64,000 bases of DNA. It comes from Hyphomicrobiales bacterium (GTDB lineage: Bacteria > Pseudomonadota > Alphaproteobacteria > Rhizobiales > Rhizobiaceae). How positions within the stretch are numbered: position 1 is the stretch's first letter; every line of letters begins with the position of its first letter. The notes under the pieces are model-generated. The model was not told the origin of the DNA, did no database searches, and worked only from the letters and a program-made list of their open reading frames with translations. This document shows, piece after piece, positions 53,687 through 60,467 of the stretch. The stretch covers positions 60,278 to 124,277 of the forward strand of contig UEIF01000013.1 of the NCBI GenBank assembly GCA_900468805.1, written 5' to 3'. Position numbers and translations under genes: made by a program.

Positions 53687-54310
53687 TTACTGCTGCTGGA
53701 ATGCCAGCCGCACGCCAAGCGCCATATAGATCGAGCCGATCACCTTCCCCTGCCAGCGGCCAATACTCCGGTTCCTGCTGAGCCAGCCGCGCACCGAGCC
53801 GGCGCCGAAGGCCAAGGCAGATGTCACGCTGATGCTGAGCGCCACGAAGATGATGCCGAGCAGCGCGAATTGCCCGATCACCGATCCGCTCTCGGGATGG
53901 ATGAACTGCGGCAGGAAGGCGAGGAAGAACAGCGCCGTCTTGGGGTTCAGGATTTCGGTGAATATCCCCTGCCGGAAAGCCTTGCCGGGGCTGATCTCCG
54001 GGGCCGCCGCCATATCGAGATTGAAGGACTTTTCGATGAAGGCCCGGTATCCGAGATAGATGAGATAGGCCACGCCAATATATTTGACCACTTCAAAGGC
54101 GAGTGCCGAAGTCGCAAGCAAAGCCGAAAGGCCGAAGGTCGCCATGGTCGAATGGATGAGATCGCCCGCCCCAATGCCAAGCCCCGTTGCGATGCCTGCC
54201 CGCCGGCCGCCGCTGACCGATCGGGCGAGAACCAACAGTGTCGCCGGCCCGGGAATCACCATCAGCCCGAGCACGACAAGAATGTAGGTCGTCAAAACAG
54301 CGATACTCAT
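53687..54310 (-). CDS. LysE/RhtB-family amino-acid exporter
   Basis: This protein has about 207 residues and six membrane helices (for example AVLTTYILVVLGLMVIPGPA, with the family PGPA signature, and FALLGIIFVALSISVTSALA). It contains GIFTEILNPKTALFFLAFLP, the LysE hallmark. Such proteins export amino acids or homoserine lactones; the substrate is unknown. The ATG at 54310 follows the coding-strand AAGATGAG; the longer frame upstream to 54475 lacks a signal. Confidence 0.9.
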   Translation of the reverse strand: MSIAVLTTYILVVLGLMVIPGPATLLVLARSVSGGRRAGIATGLGIGAGDLIHSTMATFGLSALLATSALAFEVVKYIGVAYLIYLGYRAFIEKSFNLDMAAAPEISPGKAFRQGIFTEILNPKTALFFLAFLPQFIHPESGSVIGQFALLGIIFVALSISVTSALAFGAGSVRGWLSRNRSIGRWQGKVIGSIYMALGVRLAFQQQ

Positions 54311-54530
54311 CTTCGATTCCGTGCTTGAAATATCCGCCCTTAAATTAACGGCTTCGGCCGTCGGCGCAATATTCGAAAAGTTTACACCGCGACTGCTGCC
54401 GAGCCCCTGCTTTCCGCGAGAAACGCCTTGCGCCGGACACCGAATAAGCGCAGGATTCCAATCGCTGGCAGCCACTTCAAGGGCGCTGCCGGTTCGGGCG
54501 TTAGCCTGGCCCCAACGAAAGGAGGACGTG

Positions 54531-54830
54531 ATGTCTTCCGACTTTTATCCGTCAAGCCTGTCGCGCAATCTCATCCGAACCGGTGCCTTCGGCTACCGCG
54601 AGAATGTGGCGCTCGGCATTCTCAATCGTGCCGAAGATGCCGCCGCCAGGCAGCGGGACCAGCGTTTTGAAGCCATCGGAAATTTCGTGGCTTTTCCCGA
54701 TTTCAGCCGTGGGCCGCAGGCCGGCCGCGGAACAAACGCGCGCCGCATCCATTCTCTGGGGCAGTTGCATGTTTCCACATTGGCAGCCTCTCTGGACAAG
54801 CGCTCCGGCATCGGACCCCTGCCCCTTTGA
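54531..54830 (+). CDS. Small unknown protein 1 of a four-gene cluster
   Basis: This 99-residue protein begins MSSDFYPSSLSRNLIRTGAF, has an Ala/Arg-rich helix (NRAEDAAARQRDQRFEAIGN) and a basic tail. A near-perfect ribosome site AAAGGAGGACGTG precedes the ATG, which is the main support. No homologue is recalled. Confidence 0.5.
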   Translation: MSSDFYPSSLSRNLIRTGAFGYRENVALGILNRAEDAAARQRDQRFEAIGNFVAFPDFSRGPQAGRGTNARRIHSLGQLHVSTLAASLDKRSGIGPLPL

Positions 54831-54909
54831 TGCCGCAACGGCCACGCCGGCCAGCCGGCGGCGGCCGCAATACCTGATCTACCCCGCATCACCACACCAG
54901 GAGGAAACC

Positions 54910-55053
54910 ATGGCCAAAGGCCAAGTCCGCAGCAACCGCGAAACCCGCAAGCCGAAGAAGGACCGTAGCGCTTCGGCGGCTACACCTGCCCCGGCGCCCG
55001 GCACCCAGGTCAAGATGGCAAGCAGCAACACGGGCAGCGACAAGAAGAAATAA
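54910..55053 (+). CDS. Small basic protein (47 aa)
   Basis: This 47-residue protein reads MAKGQVRSNRETRKPKKDRS and ends SSNTGSDKKK, very rich in Lys/Arg/Ser and probably unfolded. AGGAGGAAACC precedes the ATG, a strong site. Short proteins with this MAKGQxRSNRExxKPKK start occur in rhizobia and other alphaproteobacteria, but their role is not known to me. Confidence 0.7.
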   Translation: MAKGQVRSNRETRKPKKDRSASAATPAPAPGTQVKMASSNTGSDKKK

Positions 55054-55116
55054 CGGCCGAGCCCTCCGGTGTGACGGCCCTGCGGCCGTCCCGCCCAAGT
55101 TCCAGAGGATAACAAT

Positions 55117-55293
55117 ATGACCACCGACAAGCGCGCAGCGGAAAATCTCTTTCGCGCGCCGCAGCCCGAAAAAGCCTCCGATGCCGAAAAGCTTCAGGAT
55201 GTTCGCAAACGGCTGCGCTTGAAACAACGCGAAACCAGGCAGGATGAACGCCGCCAGCGCCAGATAACGCGGGCGACGCTTCCCGTCGTTTGA
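55117..55293 (+). CDS. Small charged protein (58 aa)
   Basis: This 58-residue protein reads TTDKRAAENLFRAPQPEKAS and then an Arg/Gln-rich helix (DVRKRLRLKQRETRQDERRQ) to TLPVV. The site AGAGGATAACAAT precedes the ATG. The charged helical nature suggests a nucleic-acid- or protein-binding peptide. It lies between two other small genes with similar spacing. Confidence 0.55.
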   Translation: MTTDKRAAENLFRAPQPEKASDAEKLQDVRKRLRLKQRETRQDERRQRQITRATLPVV

Positions 55294-55376
55294 TCCTGAA
55301 CCCGCCGGCCCCGAAGAGCTGGAAGACTCCGAAATCGGGATAGCTCGGCATATCAGGAGCGAGCAAGGACCATAAA

Positions 55377-55622
55377 GTGGCAGAATTCAATTATCAGACA
55401 GAAGCCGGGCTTTACACCGGCAAGACATTGCGCAGCACCCGTGGCCCCCGCTACAAGCGGTTTGAAACCGCCGCGGAAGCGGTGCGTTTTGCCATGGAAG
55501 ATATGCCCGGCTCGCAATTGCGCGGCTGCGTGCTGGAAGTGAATGAAGCCCGCTTCGACGAAAGGCAGATCCGCATGCTCTACGATGCGCCTGCCTATCC
55601 GCTCTCGCGCAGAGAGAAGTGA
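55377..55622 (+). CDS. Small conserved-type protein (81 aa)
   Basis: This 81-residue protein starts at a GTG and reads AEFNYQTEAGLYTGKTLRST, then FETAAEAVRFAMEDMPGSQL and GCVLEVNEARFDERQIRMLY. The mixed alpha/beta pattern is like short stress-related proteins of rhizobia. Function unknown. It ends 102 bases before the first transglutaminase-like gene. Confidence 0.65.
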   Translation: MAEFNYQTEAGLYTGKTLRSTRGPRYKRFETAAEAVRFAMEDMPGSQLRGCVLEVNEARFDERQIRMLYDAPAYPLSRREK

Positions 55623-55724
55623 CGGAGACGTGACGGCGCCGCGGTCATTTCCCGCGGTCATTTCTCCCTGCGGTCATGTCCCCACGGTTATTCCAGCGCC
55701 GCGCCATGAAAACAGGGAGGCAGG

Positions 55725-56624
55725 ATGACGATTTTCTCCGTCCGCCACATCACATCCTATCATTACAAAAGGCCCGTGCATTTCGGCCAGCACCGGCTGA
55801 TGTTCCGCCCCCGCGACAGTTTCGACCAGACGCTTCTGAACTGCAGCCTCGATGTCTTTCCCAAGCCGGATTCCGTCCGCTGGATCCACGATGTCTTCGG
55901 CAACTGCATCGCGCTGGTCGAGATATCGGCGGCCTCCGCCGAACTGCGCTTCGAAACGGTCATCCGCCTCGACCATACGGTGCAGGTTCCCCTCGATCTG
56001 GAGATCGATACGCAGGCGTTGCGCTTTCCCTTTGCGTATGATGACGACGAGGCGATCGATCTCGAACGGACCATCGTCAGGCACTATCCCGACGCCGATG
56101 ACGAGGTGGGCAAATGGGCACGGCAATTCGTGCCCTTGAGCCATCGGGCCCGCACCGGCCATATCCTGATGACGCTCTGCTACGCCATCCATGAGAGCTT
56201 CAACTATAACAGGCGCTCCGAACACGGCACGCAGCCGCCCCGCGATACGCTGCGGCTGCGCAGCGGCACCTGCCGCGATTTCGCGCTCTTGATGATGGAG
56301 GCGACCCGCTCGCTCGGCTTTGCCGCCCGCTTCGTCACCGGCTACGTCTATGTGCCGGATCGCGACGGCTCCGTGACAAGAGGCGGCGGCGCGACCCATG
56401 CCTGGTGCCAGGTCTACCTGCCGGGTGCCGGCTGGGTGGAGTTCGATCCCACCAATGGCATCGTCGGAAGCCGCGACCTGATCCGCGTCGGTGTCGCACG
56501 CGACCCGCGCCAGGCCGTGCCGCTCTCGGGAAGTTACGACGGCGGATCGCGCGATTTCGACAGCATGAGGGTGCAGGTCAACGTCACCACGGAACGGGAA
56601 TTCGATGCCGCAGGCGGCGGGTGA
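55725..56624 (+). CDS. Transglutaminase-like protein, apparently active
   Basis: This 299-residue protein has the bacterial transglutaminase-like N-terminal domain (FSVRHITSYHYKRPVHFGQH) and the catalytic core: Cys in RSGTCRDFALLMMEATRSLG, His in GGGATHAWCQVYLPGAGWVE, Asp in EFDPTNGI. All three triad residues are seen, so it may act as a protease or amidase. It has no signal peptide. A second gene of the same superfamily starts 66 bases later. Confidence 0.88.
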   Translation: MTIFSVRHITSYHYKRPVHFGQHRLMFRPRDSFDQTLLNCSLDVFPKPDSVRWIHDVFGNCIALVEISAASAELRFETVIRLDHTVQVPLDLEIDTQALRFPFAYDDDEAIDLERTIVRHYPDADDEVGKWARQFVPLSHRARTGHILMTLCYAIHESFNYNRRSEHGTQPPRDTLRLRSGTCRDFALLMMEATRSLGFAARFVTGYVYVPDRDGSVTRGGGATHAWCQVYLPGAGWVEFDPTNGIVGSRDLIRVGVARDPRQAVPLSGSYDGGSRDFDSMRVQVNVTTEREFDAAGGG

Positions 56625-56690
56625 CGGAACGCCTGGCCCGCTCACGCATTCGCCTGCAGGACCACCGCTGTTTCAAAGGACCACCGCCCC

Positions 56691-57500
56691 ATGAAGATAC
56701 GCGCAGGCTTTCACATCGGCTATGAATGCGAACACGAAACGCCCATGCTGCTGGTCCTCAACCTCCACCCGTCCCGACGCGTGGATCTGCTGACAGAACA
56801 GGCGCTCACTTTCGATCAGCCGATCGAAGCCTGGTCCTATACGGACGGCTTCGGCAATGCCTGCAGCCGCATTACAGCGCCGCCGGGCCTCACGACCATT
56901 TCCACCGAATTCGAAATCTATGACAGCGGCCTGCCCGATCCTGTGCCCGATGGCGCCATGCAGCACGATATCAACGATCTTCCCGATGACGTGCTAGTCT
57001 ACCTGCTCGGCAGCCGCTATTGCGATACCGATCGTCTGGCCGATTTCGCCTGGAAGACGTTCTTCAAAACACCGCTCGGCTGGCCGCGCGTCCAGGCGAT
57101 CCTGGATTTTACCCACAAGCGCATCGCCTTCGACTATCTGAAGGCCGACCCGCTGCGCACCGCCTTCGGCGGCTTTACCGACCGCACGGGCGTGTGCCGC
57201 GACTTCGCCCATCTCGCCATCACGCTCTGCCGCTGCATGAACATTCCGGCGCGCTACTGCACCGGCTATCTCGGCGATATCGGCGTGCCAAAGGATCCGA
57301 ACCCTATGGATTTCAGCGCCTGGTTCGAGGTTTATCTCAGCGGCCGCTGGTACACGGTCGACGCCCGCCACAATACCCCGCGCATCGGCCGCATCCTGAT
57401 CGCCACCGGCCGCGACGCCACCGACGTCGCCATGTCGACGGCTTTCGGCCCCGCTGTTCTGAAGCGCTTCGAAGTGATCACGGACGAGATGCCGGTTTGA
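56691..57500 (+). CDS. Second transglutaminase-like protein with altered active-site residue
   Basis: This 269-residue protein has the core Cys in DRTGVCRDFAHLAITLCRCM, but where the neighbour has HAW it has FSAWFEVYLSGRWYTVDARH, so the catalytic His position is Ser. The Asp (VDARHN) is present. It begins with a beta-sandwich-like part (KIRAGFHIGYECEHETPMLL). It follows the first copy closely, so the pair may act together, one perhaps as a regulatory or binding subunit. Confidence 0.82.
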   Translation: MKIRAGFHIGYECEHETPMLLVLNLHPSRRVDLLTEQALTFDQPIEAWSYTDGFGNACSRITAPPGLTTISTEFEIYDSGLPDPVPDGAMQHDINDLPDDVLVYLLGSRYCDTDRLADFAWKTFFKTPLGWPRVQAILDFTHKRIAFDYLKADPLRTAFGGFTDRTGVCRDFAHLAITLCRCMNIPARYCTGYLGDIGVPKDPNPMDFSAWFEVYLSGRWYTVDARHNTPRIGRILIATGRDATDVAMSTAFGPAVLKRFEVITDEMPV

Positions 57501-57613
57501 GACCTGGGAAAGCGGGGAAATTCCACCGTGCGGACCCTCTCCCGCCATAAGACGCAACGATCAGGCCTTGCGTCGCTTTAATGGCGTCCCCTTGCAATTT
57601 TCATTGACCACAG

Positions 57614-57658
57614 TAAGGTAATCAAAATTAAGGTAATCACGATTAAGGTAATCGTAAT
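57614..57658. repeat. Three tandem 15-base direct repeats upstream of the ATPase gene
   Basis: The unit TAAGGTAATCNNNAT occurs three times head to tail (57614-57628, 57629-57643, 57644-57658), with TAAGGTAATC unchanged in each. A GTAATTAC palindrome (57654-57661) ends the array. It lies 18 bases before the ATPase start, over the likely promoter, so a protein-binding site is plausible. Confidence 0.75.
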
Positions 57659-57675
57659 TACAGTAGGTGGATTGA

Positions 57676-59079
57676 ATGCGGTTTCTAGGTCGCGAGCGCG
57701 AACTTCAGTTGGTGAGAAGCGAGCTGGATTCCTCAAGACCATCCCTCGTCATCTTGTTTGGCCGACGCCGCATCGGCAAGTCGAGGTTCCTGCGTGAAAT
57801 CGCCAAAGGCCGTAACGAAATCTACTTTCAGGCGACACGCGTTTCATCGCTTCTTAACCTGGAGCAATTCAAAGCCGAAGTCGGAAAAACGATTGGTTTC
57901 AAGCCACAACTCAACGCTCTGTCCAGTTGGGAGGGCGTCCTCCACTATGTGGCGGAGCGTGCAGCAGAACATCCGGGCCTGATCGTCACGATCGATGAGT
58001 TTCCATACCTTCTCGATGACGAGCCCGCGCTACCTTCCATTCTTCAAAAATTCTGGGACTCTGATGCGCTCAGCCAAGGAGCCATGAAGCTGATCCTCTG
58101 CGGTTCCGCCATCTCTCAAATGGAAGAATTGTTGGCCGAGCGGAATCCTCTTTACGGGCGCAAGACCTTGTCGCTGGACATGAAGCCGCTGCCTTTGAGT
58201 GACGTTGCCAGATTTTTCCCGGAATACGGGGCTGAAGACATCATCAAGGCTTATGCGATTTTCGGCGGCATTCCCTACTATCTCCAGCTCTGCAACCCGA
58301 ACGCGCCCCTTAGGAGCAACGTCGTCAATTTGCTGCTGACCGAGACGGGCACACTGATTGACGAACCGAACACGCTGTTACAAACCGAGCTTAGGGAACC
58401 GAGCTTTTACTCCAGCATCCTGGCGGCCGTTGCCGATGGCTGTAACAGCAAATCGGAGATCGCAAATCGACTGGGCGCCAAAGCAGACAGCATCGGACCC
58501 TATATGGCAAAATTGATGGTCCTTGATCTCATCAGCAATGCCAAGTCGTTGGATGCCGATGAGAAAGGCCGAAACCGGCGCTATCGCGTCGCAGACAGCC
58601 TGATTTCCTTCTGGCATCGCTTCGTGCGCCCGAACCTGACTGCGATCAGCAGCGGTTTTGGCGCAGACGTTTATGACCGTGTCGTGGAGCCTCGGTTTTC
58701 AGAATACATGGGCATCGAATTCGAAGCGATCGCGCTGGAATATGCCAGGCTCCACATTCAGGAAATACTCGGAGTCCCTGCCCAGGAAGTCGGTCAGATC
58801 TGGGGCCATTCCGATTTTGACATCGATGTCGCCGGCAGATTGCTGGACGGTGCATTCTTCTATGGGGAGTGCAAATGGAGGTCGAGCGCGATCGACCTTG
58901 GCCATGTAAGGCTGCTACGCGAGCGATCCGAAAAGACACCTTACGGGAAAGGTGCCCCCGACAAGCATTTCCTGTTCTTCAGCAGAACGGGTTTTTCGAG
59001 CGATCTCGCCGATTTGGAAAAAGACGAAAAGCAACTTCATCTGCTCACCCCCGAAACCCTGGTGAGACCGCGCGGGTAG
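57676..59079 (+). CDS. ATPase of the ATPase_2/DUF234 type, probably acquired
   Basis: This 467-residue protein starts MRFLGRERELQLVRSELDSS and has Walker A FGRRRIGKSRFLREIAKG (GRRRxGKS), Walker B LIVTIDEFPYLLDDE, and LILCGSAISQMEELL as sensor 1. A winged-helix-like part follows (KSEIANRLGAKADSIGPYMA), then a C-terminal DUF234 domain with GHSDFDIDVAGRL and GECKWRSS, which looks like a PD-(D/E)xK nuclease core. Such ATPases are common in archaea and scattered in bacteria; some are linked to mobile elements or toxin systems. The GC content and codon choice are visibly lower than in its neighbours, and three repeats lie just upstream. Confidence 0.85.
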   Translation: MRFLGRERELQLVRSELDSSRPSLVILFGRRRIGKSRFLREIAKGRNEIYFQATRVSSLLNLEQFKAEVGKTIGFKPQLNALSSWEGVLHYVAERAAEHPGLIVTIDEFPYLLDDEPALPSILQKFWDSDALSQGAMKLILCGSAISQMEELLAERNPLYGRKTLSLDMKPLPLSDVARFFPEYGAEDIIKAYAIFGGIPYYLQLCNPNAPLRSNVVNLLLTETGTLIDEPNTLLQTELREPSFYSSILAAVADGCNSKSEIANRLGAKADSIGPYMAKLMVLDLISNAKSLDADEKGRNRRYRVADSLISFWHRFVRPNLTAISSGFGADVYDRVVEPRFSEYMGIEFEAIALEYARLHIQEILGVPAQEVGQIWGHSDFDIDVAGRLLDGAFFYGECKWRSSAIDLGHVRLLRERSEKTPYGKGAPDKHFLFFSRTGFSSDLADLEKDEKQLHLLTPETLVRPRG

Positions 59080-59114
59080 CTCCAGGTTCGCCCTGCAGGG
59101 TCTTGCAATAGTCC

Positions 59115-59765
59115 TCACTCGTCAAAAGGCGCCTGCGCAACGAGATCGACCGACGACGCAGGAACCGCATAACCGGGCACGAGACGTTCGCCGAAATCGC
59201 GGACGAAATTGTCATAGGTCGTTTCAGGCCGCGTGCTGGCGATGTGGCAGAAACAGCCGGTCATCTTCTTCTTCATGCCGAGACGGGGAAATTCCGCGAG
59301 GATCGCCCTCATCTCCGCCGCCGGAATGAGGCTGTACTGGAAGCCGACGACATCGAGGCAAATGCCGGTCGTGCAAAGCGCGATCTCCGCCTCCTTGTAG
59401 AGACCGATCGATGGCGTCGAGTTGAGCGCAACCGCATCCCAGATCATCTGGGCGCGGCGCCGGTCAAGCCCGGCATCCACGGCAAAGCCGCGGGCAAGAT
59501 CGGCGGCCTCCACCTCGAACCGGCGCGGCCCCGCAAACCGCTCGTTGAGGGTGATGTCATGCAGCAGCGTGCCGAGTGCCACGACTTCGCCGTCATGCTC
59601 GATCCCCTGCAACTGCGCCGTCCGCACCGCAAACAGCCAGGATCGCATCACGTGATTGAAAAGATAGGGCTCGCAGGCCGACCGCGCATAGTCCATCGCC
59701 CGATCGATGACGGGTGTATCGGAGACGGAAATGCCGGCAACGATCCGTGTCTCTGTCGTGCTCAT
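59115..59765 (-). CDS. HD-domain protein (cyanamide-hydratase-like)
   Basis: This protein has about 216 residues. It contains FNHVMRSWLFAVRTAQLQGI and LGTLLHDITLNERF (His and HD metal ligands), then SIGLYKEAEIALCTTGICLD, the pattern of HD hydrolases related to cyanamide hydratase. It likely hydrolyses a nitrile-like or phosphate bond; the substrate is unknown. The ATG at 59765 is chosen; the frame extends to 59798 without a site. Confidence 0.82.
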   Translation of the reverse strand: MSTTETRIVAGISVSDTPVIDRAMDYARSACEPYLFNHVMRSWLFAVRTAQLQGIEHDGEVVALGTLLHDITLNERFAGPRRFEVEAADLARGFAVDAGLDRRRAQMIWDAVALNSTPSIGLYKEAEIALCTTGICLDVVGFQYSLIPAAEMRAILAEFPRLGMKKKMTGCFCHIASTRPETTYDNFVRDFGERLVPGYAVPASSVDLVAQAPFDE

Positions 59766-59903
59766 AATGCCAAAGCCTTCTTCTGATGCTGGAAGCAATC
59801 AGAGCAATAGGCCTGATCGAAATGCCTCGCCATCGAACGAAGGTTTGCCCATGGTATCAGGCGGCCACCCCTTCGGTCGACGCACATCTCGAAATCGCAG
59901 TGT

Positions 59904-60097
59904 TCAAAACGCCTTTGGAAGGCCCGCCTGCTTCAGTGTCTCATTGGCAGTATGGCGGGATTTGACGCCATGATCGACCGTGAAATGGCGATTTGAAATC
60001 GGACTGAATCAAATTTCATGGTCACCTTTTCCCGGCCGAATATATTGCAGCCGGCTTTCAACAGCAACTCTTTAAGTTCCTTGAGATAGCCGGCCAT
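59904..60097 (-). pseudogene. Broken HicA-type toxin gene
   Basis: Four bases after the antitoxin stop, an ATG at 60097 opens MAGYLKELKELLLKAGCNIF, the start of a HicA toxin. After about 24 codons the sense moves to another frame: GDHEI, then a TGA where Trp is expected, then FSPISNRHFTVDHGVKSRHT and ANETLKQAGLPKAF. The catalytic His (GDHEI) and the remaining HicA core are readable across frames. So a one-base deletion near 60023 plus a Trp-to-stop change have killed the toxin. It occupies most of the 336-base gap between the HD gene and the antitoxin; the rest (59766-59903) shows nothing. Confidence 0.75.
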
Positions 60098-60101
60098 CCG
60101 G

Positions 60102-60344
60102 TTAGTAGGTGGGATTGGGGATACGAACGAGCTGCTCGGCCATGATATGAACAGGGATTTCCGGCAGGTCCGACGTAAATCCGTTCAGCTCGAAAAGATC
60201 CGTTATTGCAGCGATAACCTTGGGCTCGAGAGCTTCCAAGGTGCTGGCCTCGACGGCCAGCCCGTCGATGTCATTGCTGCTGGCCACCCAGACGGTGGCC
60301 TCTTCATCCCAATCCGCGCGCACAATGATCGATACGTGCTTCAT
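60102..60344 (-). CDS. DUF1902 / HicB-like antitoxin, now orphan
   Basis: This 80-residue protein begins MKHVSIIVRADWDEEATVWV and continues ASSNDIDGLAVEASTLEALE, the short beta-alpha fold of DUF1902/HicB-type antitoxins. The partner toxin directly downstream is broken (59904-60097). The ATG at 60344 is used; the frame is open to 60428 but without a domain. It might keep a regulatory role or be decaying. Confidence 0.8.
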   Translation of the reverse strand: MKHVSIIVRADWDEEATVWVASSNDIDGLAVEASTLEALEPKVIAAITDLFELNGFTSDLPEIPVHIMAEQLVRIPNPTY

Positions 60345-60467
60345 ACGATGAGTTCTCCAAAGGGGACACGATTGTCCTAAACGTTCACACACCACCGTTG
60401 TAGTTTGCTCACGTGTCATAGTGCACATATGTAGCGGAAAAAAAGTGAATTTTTAGTAGAGCCATTT

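Noticed and set aside
57614..57658. Three repeats considered as a CRISPR array
   Set aside because: Units are 15 bases with no spacers between them and no cas genes nearby; operator-like repeats fit better.
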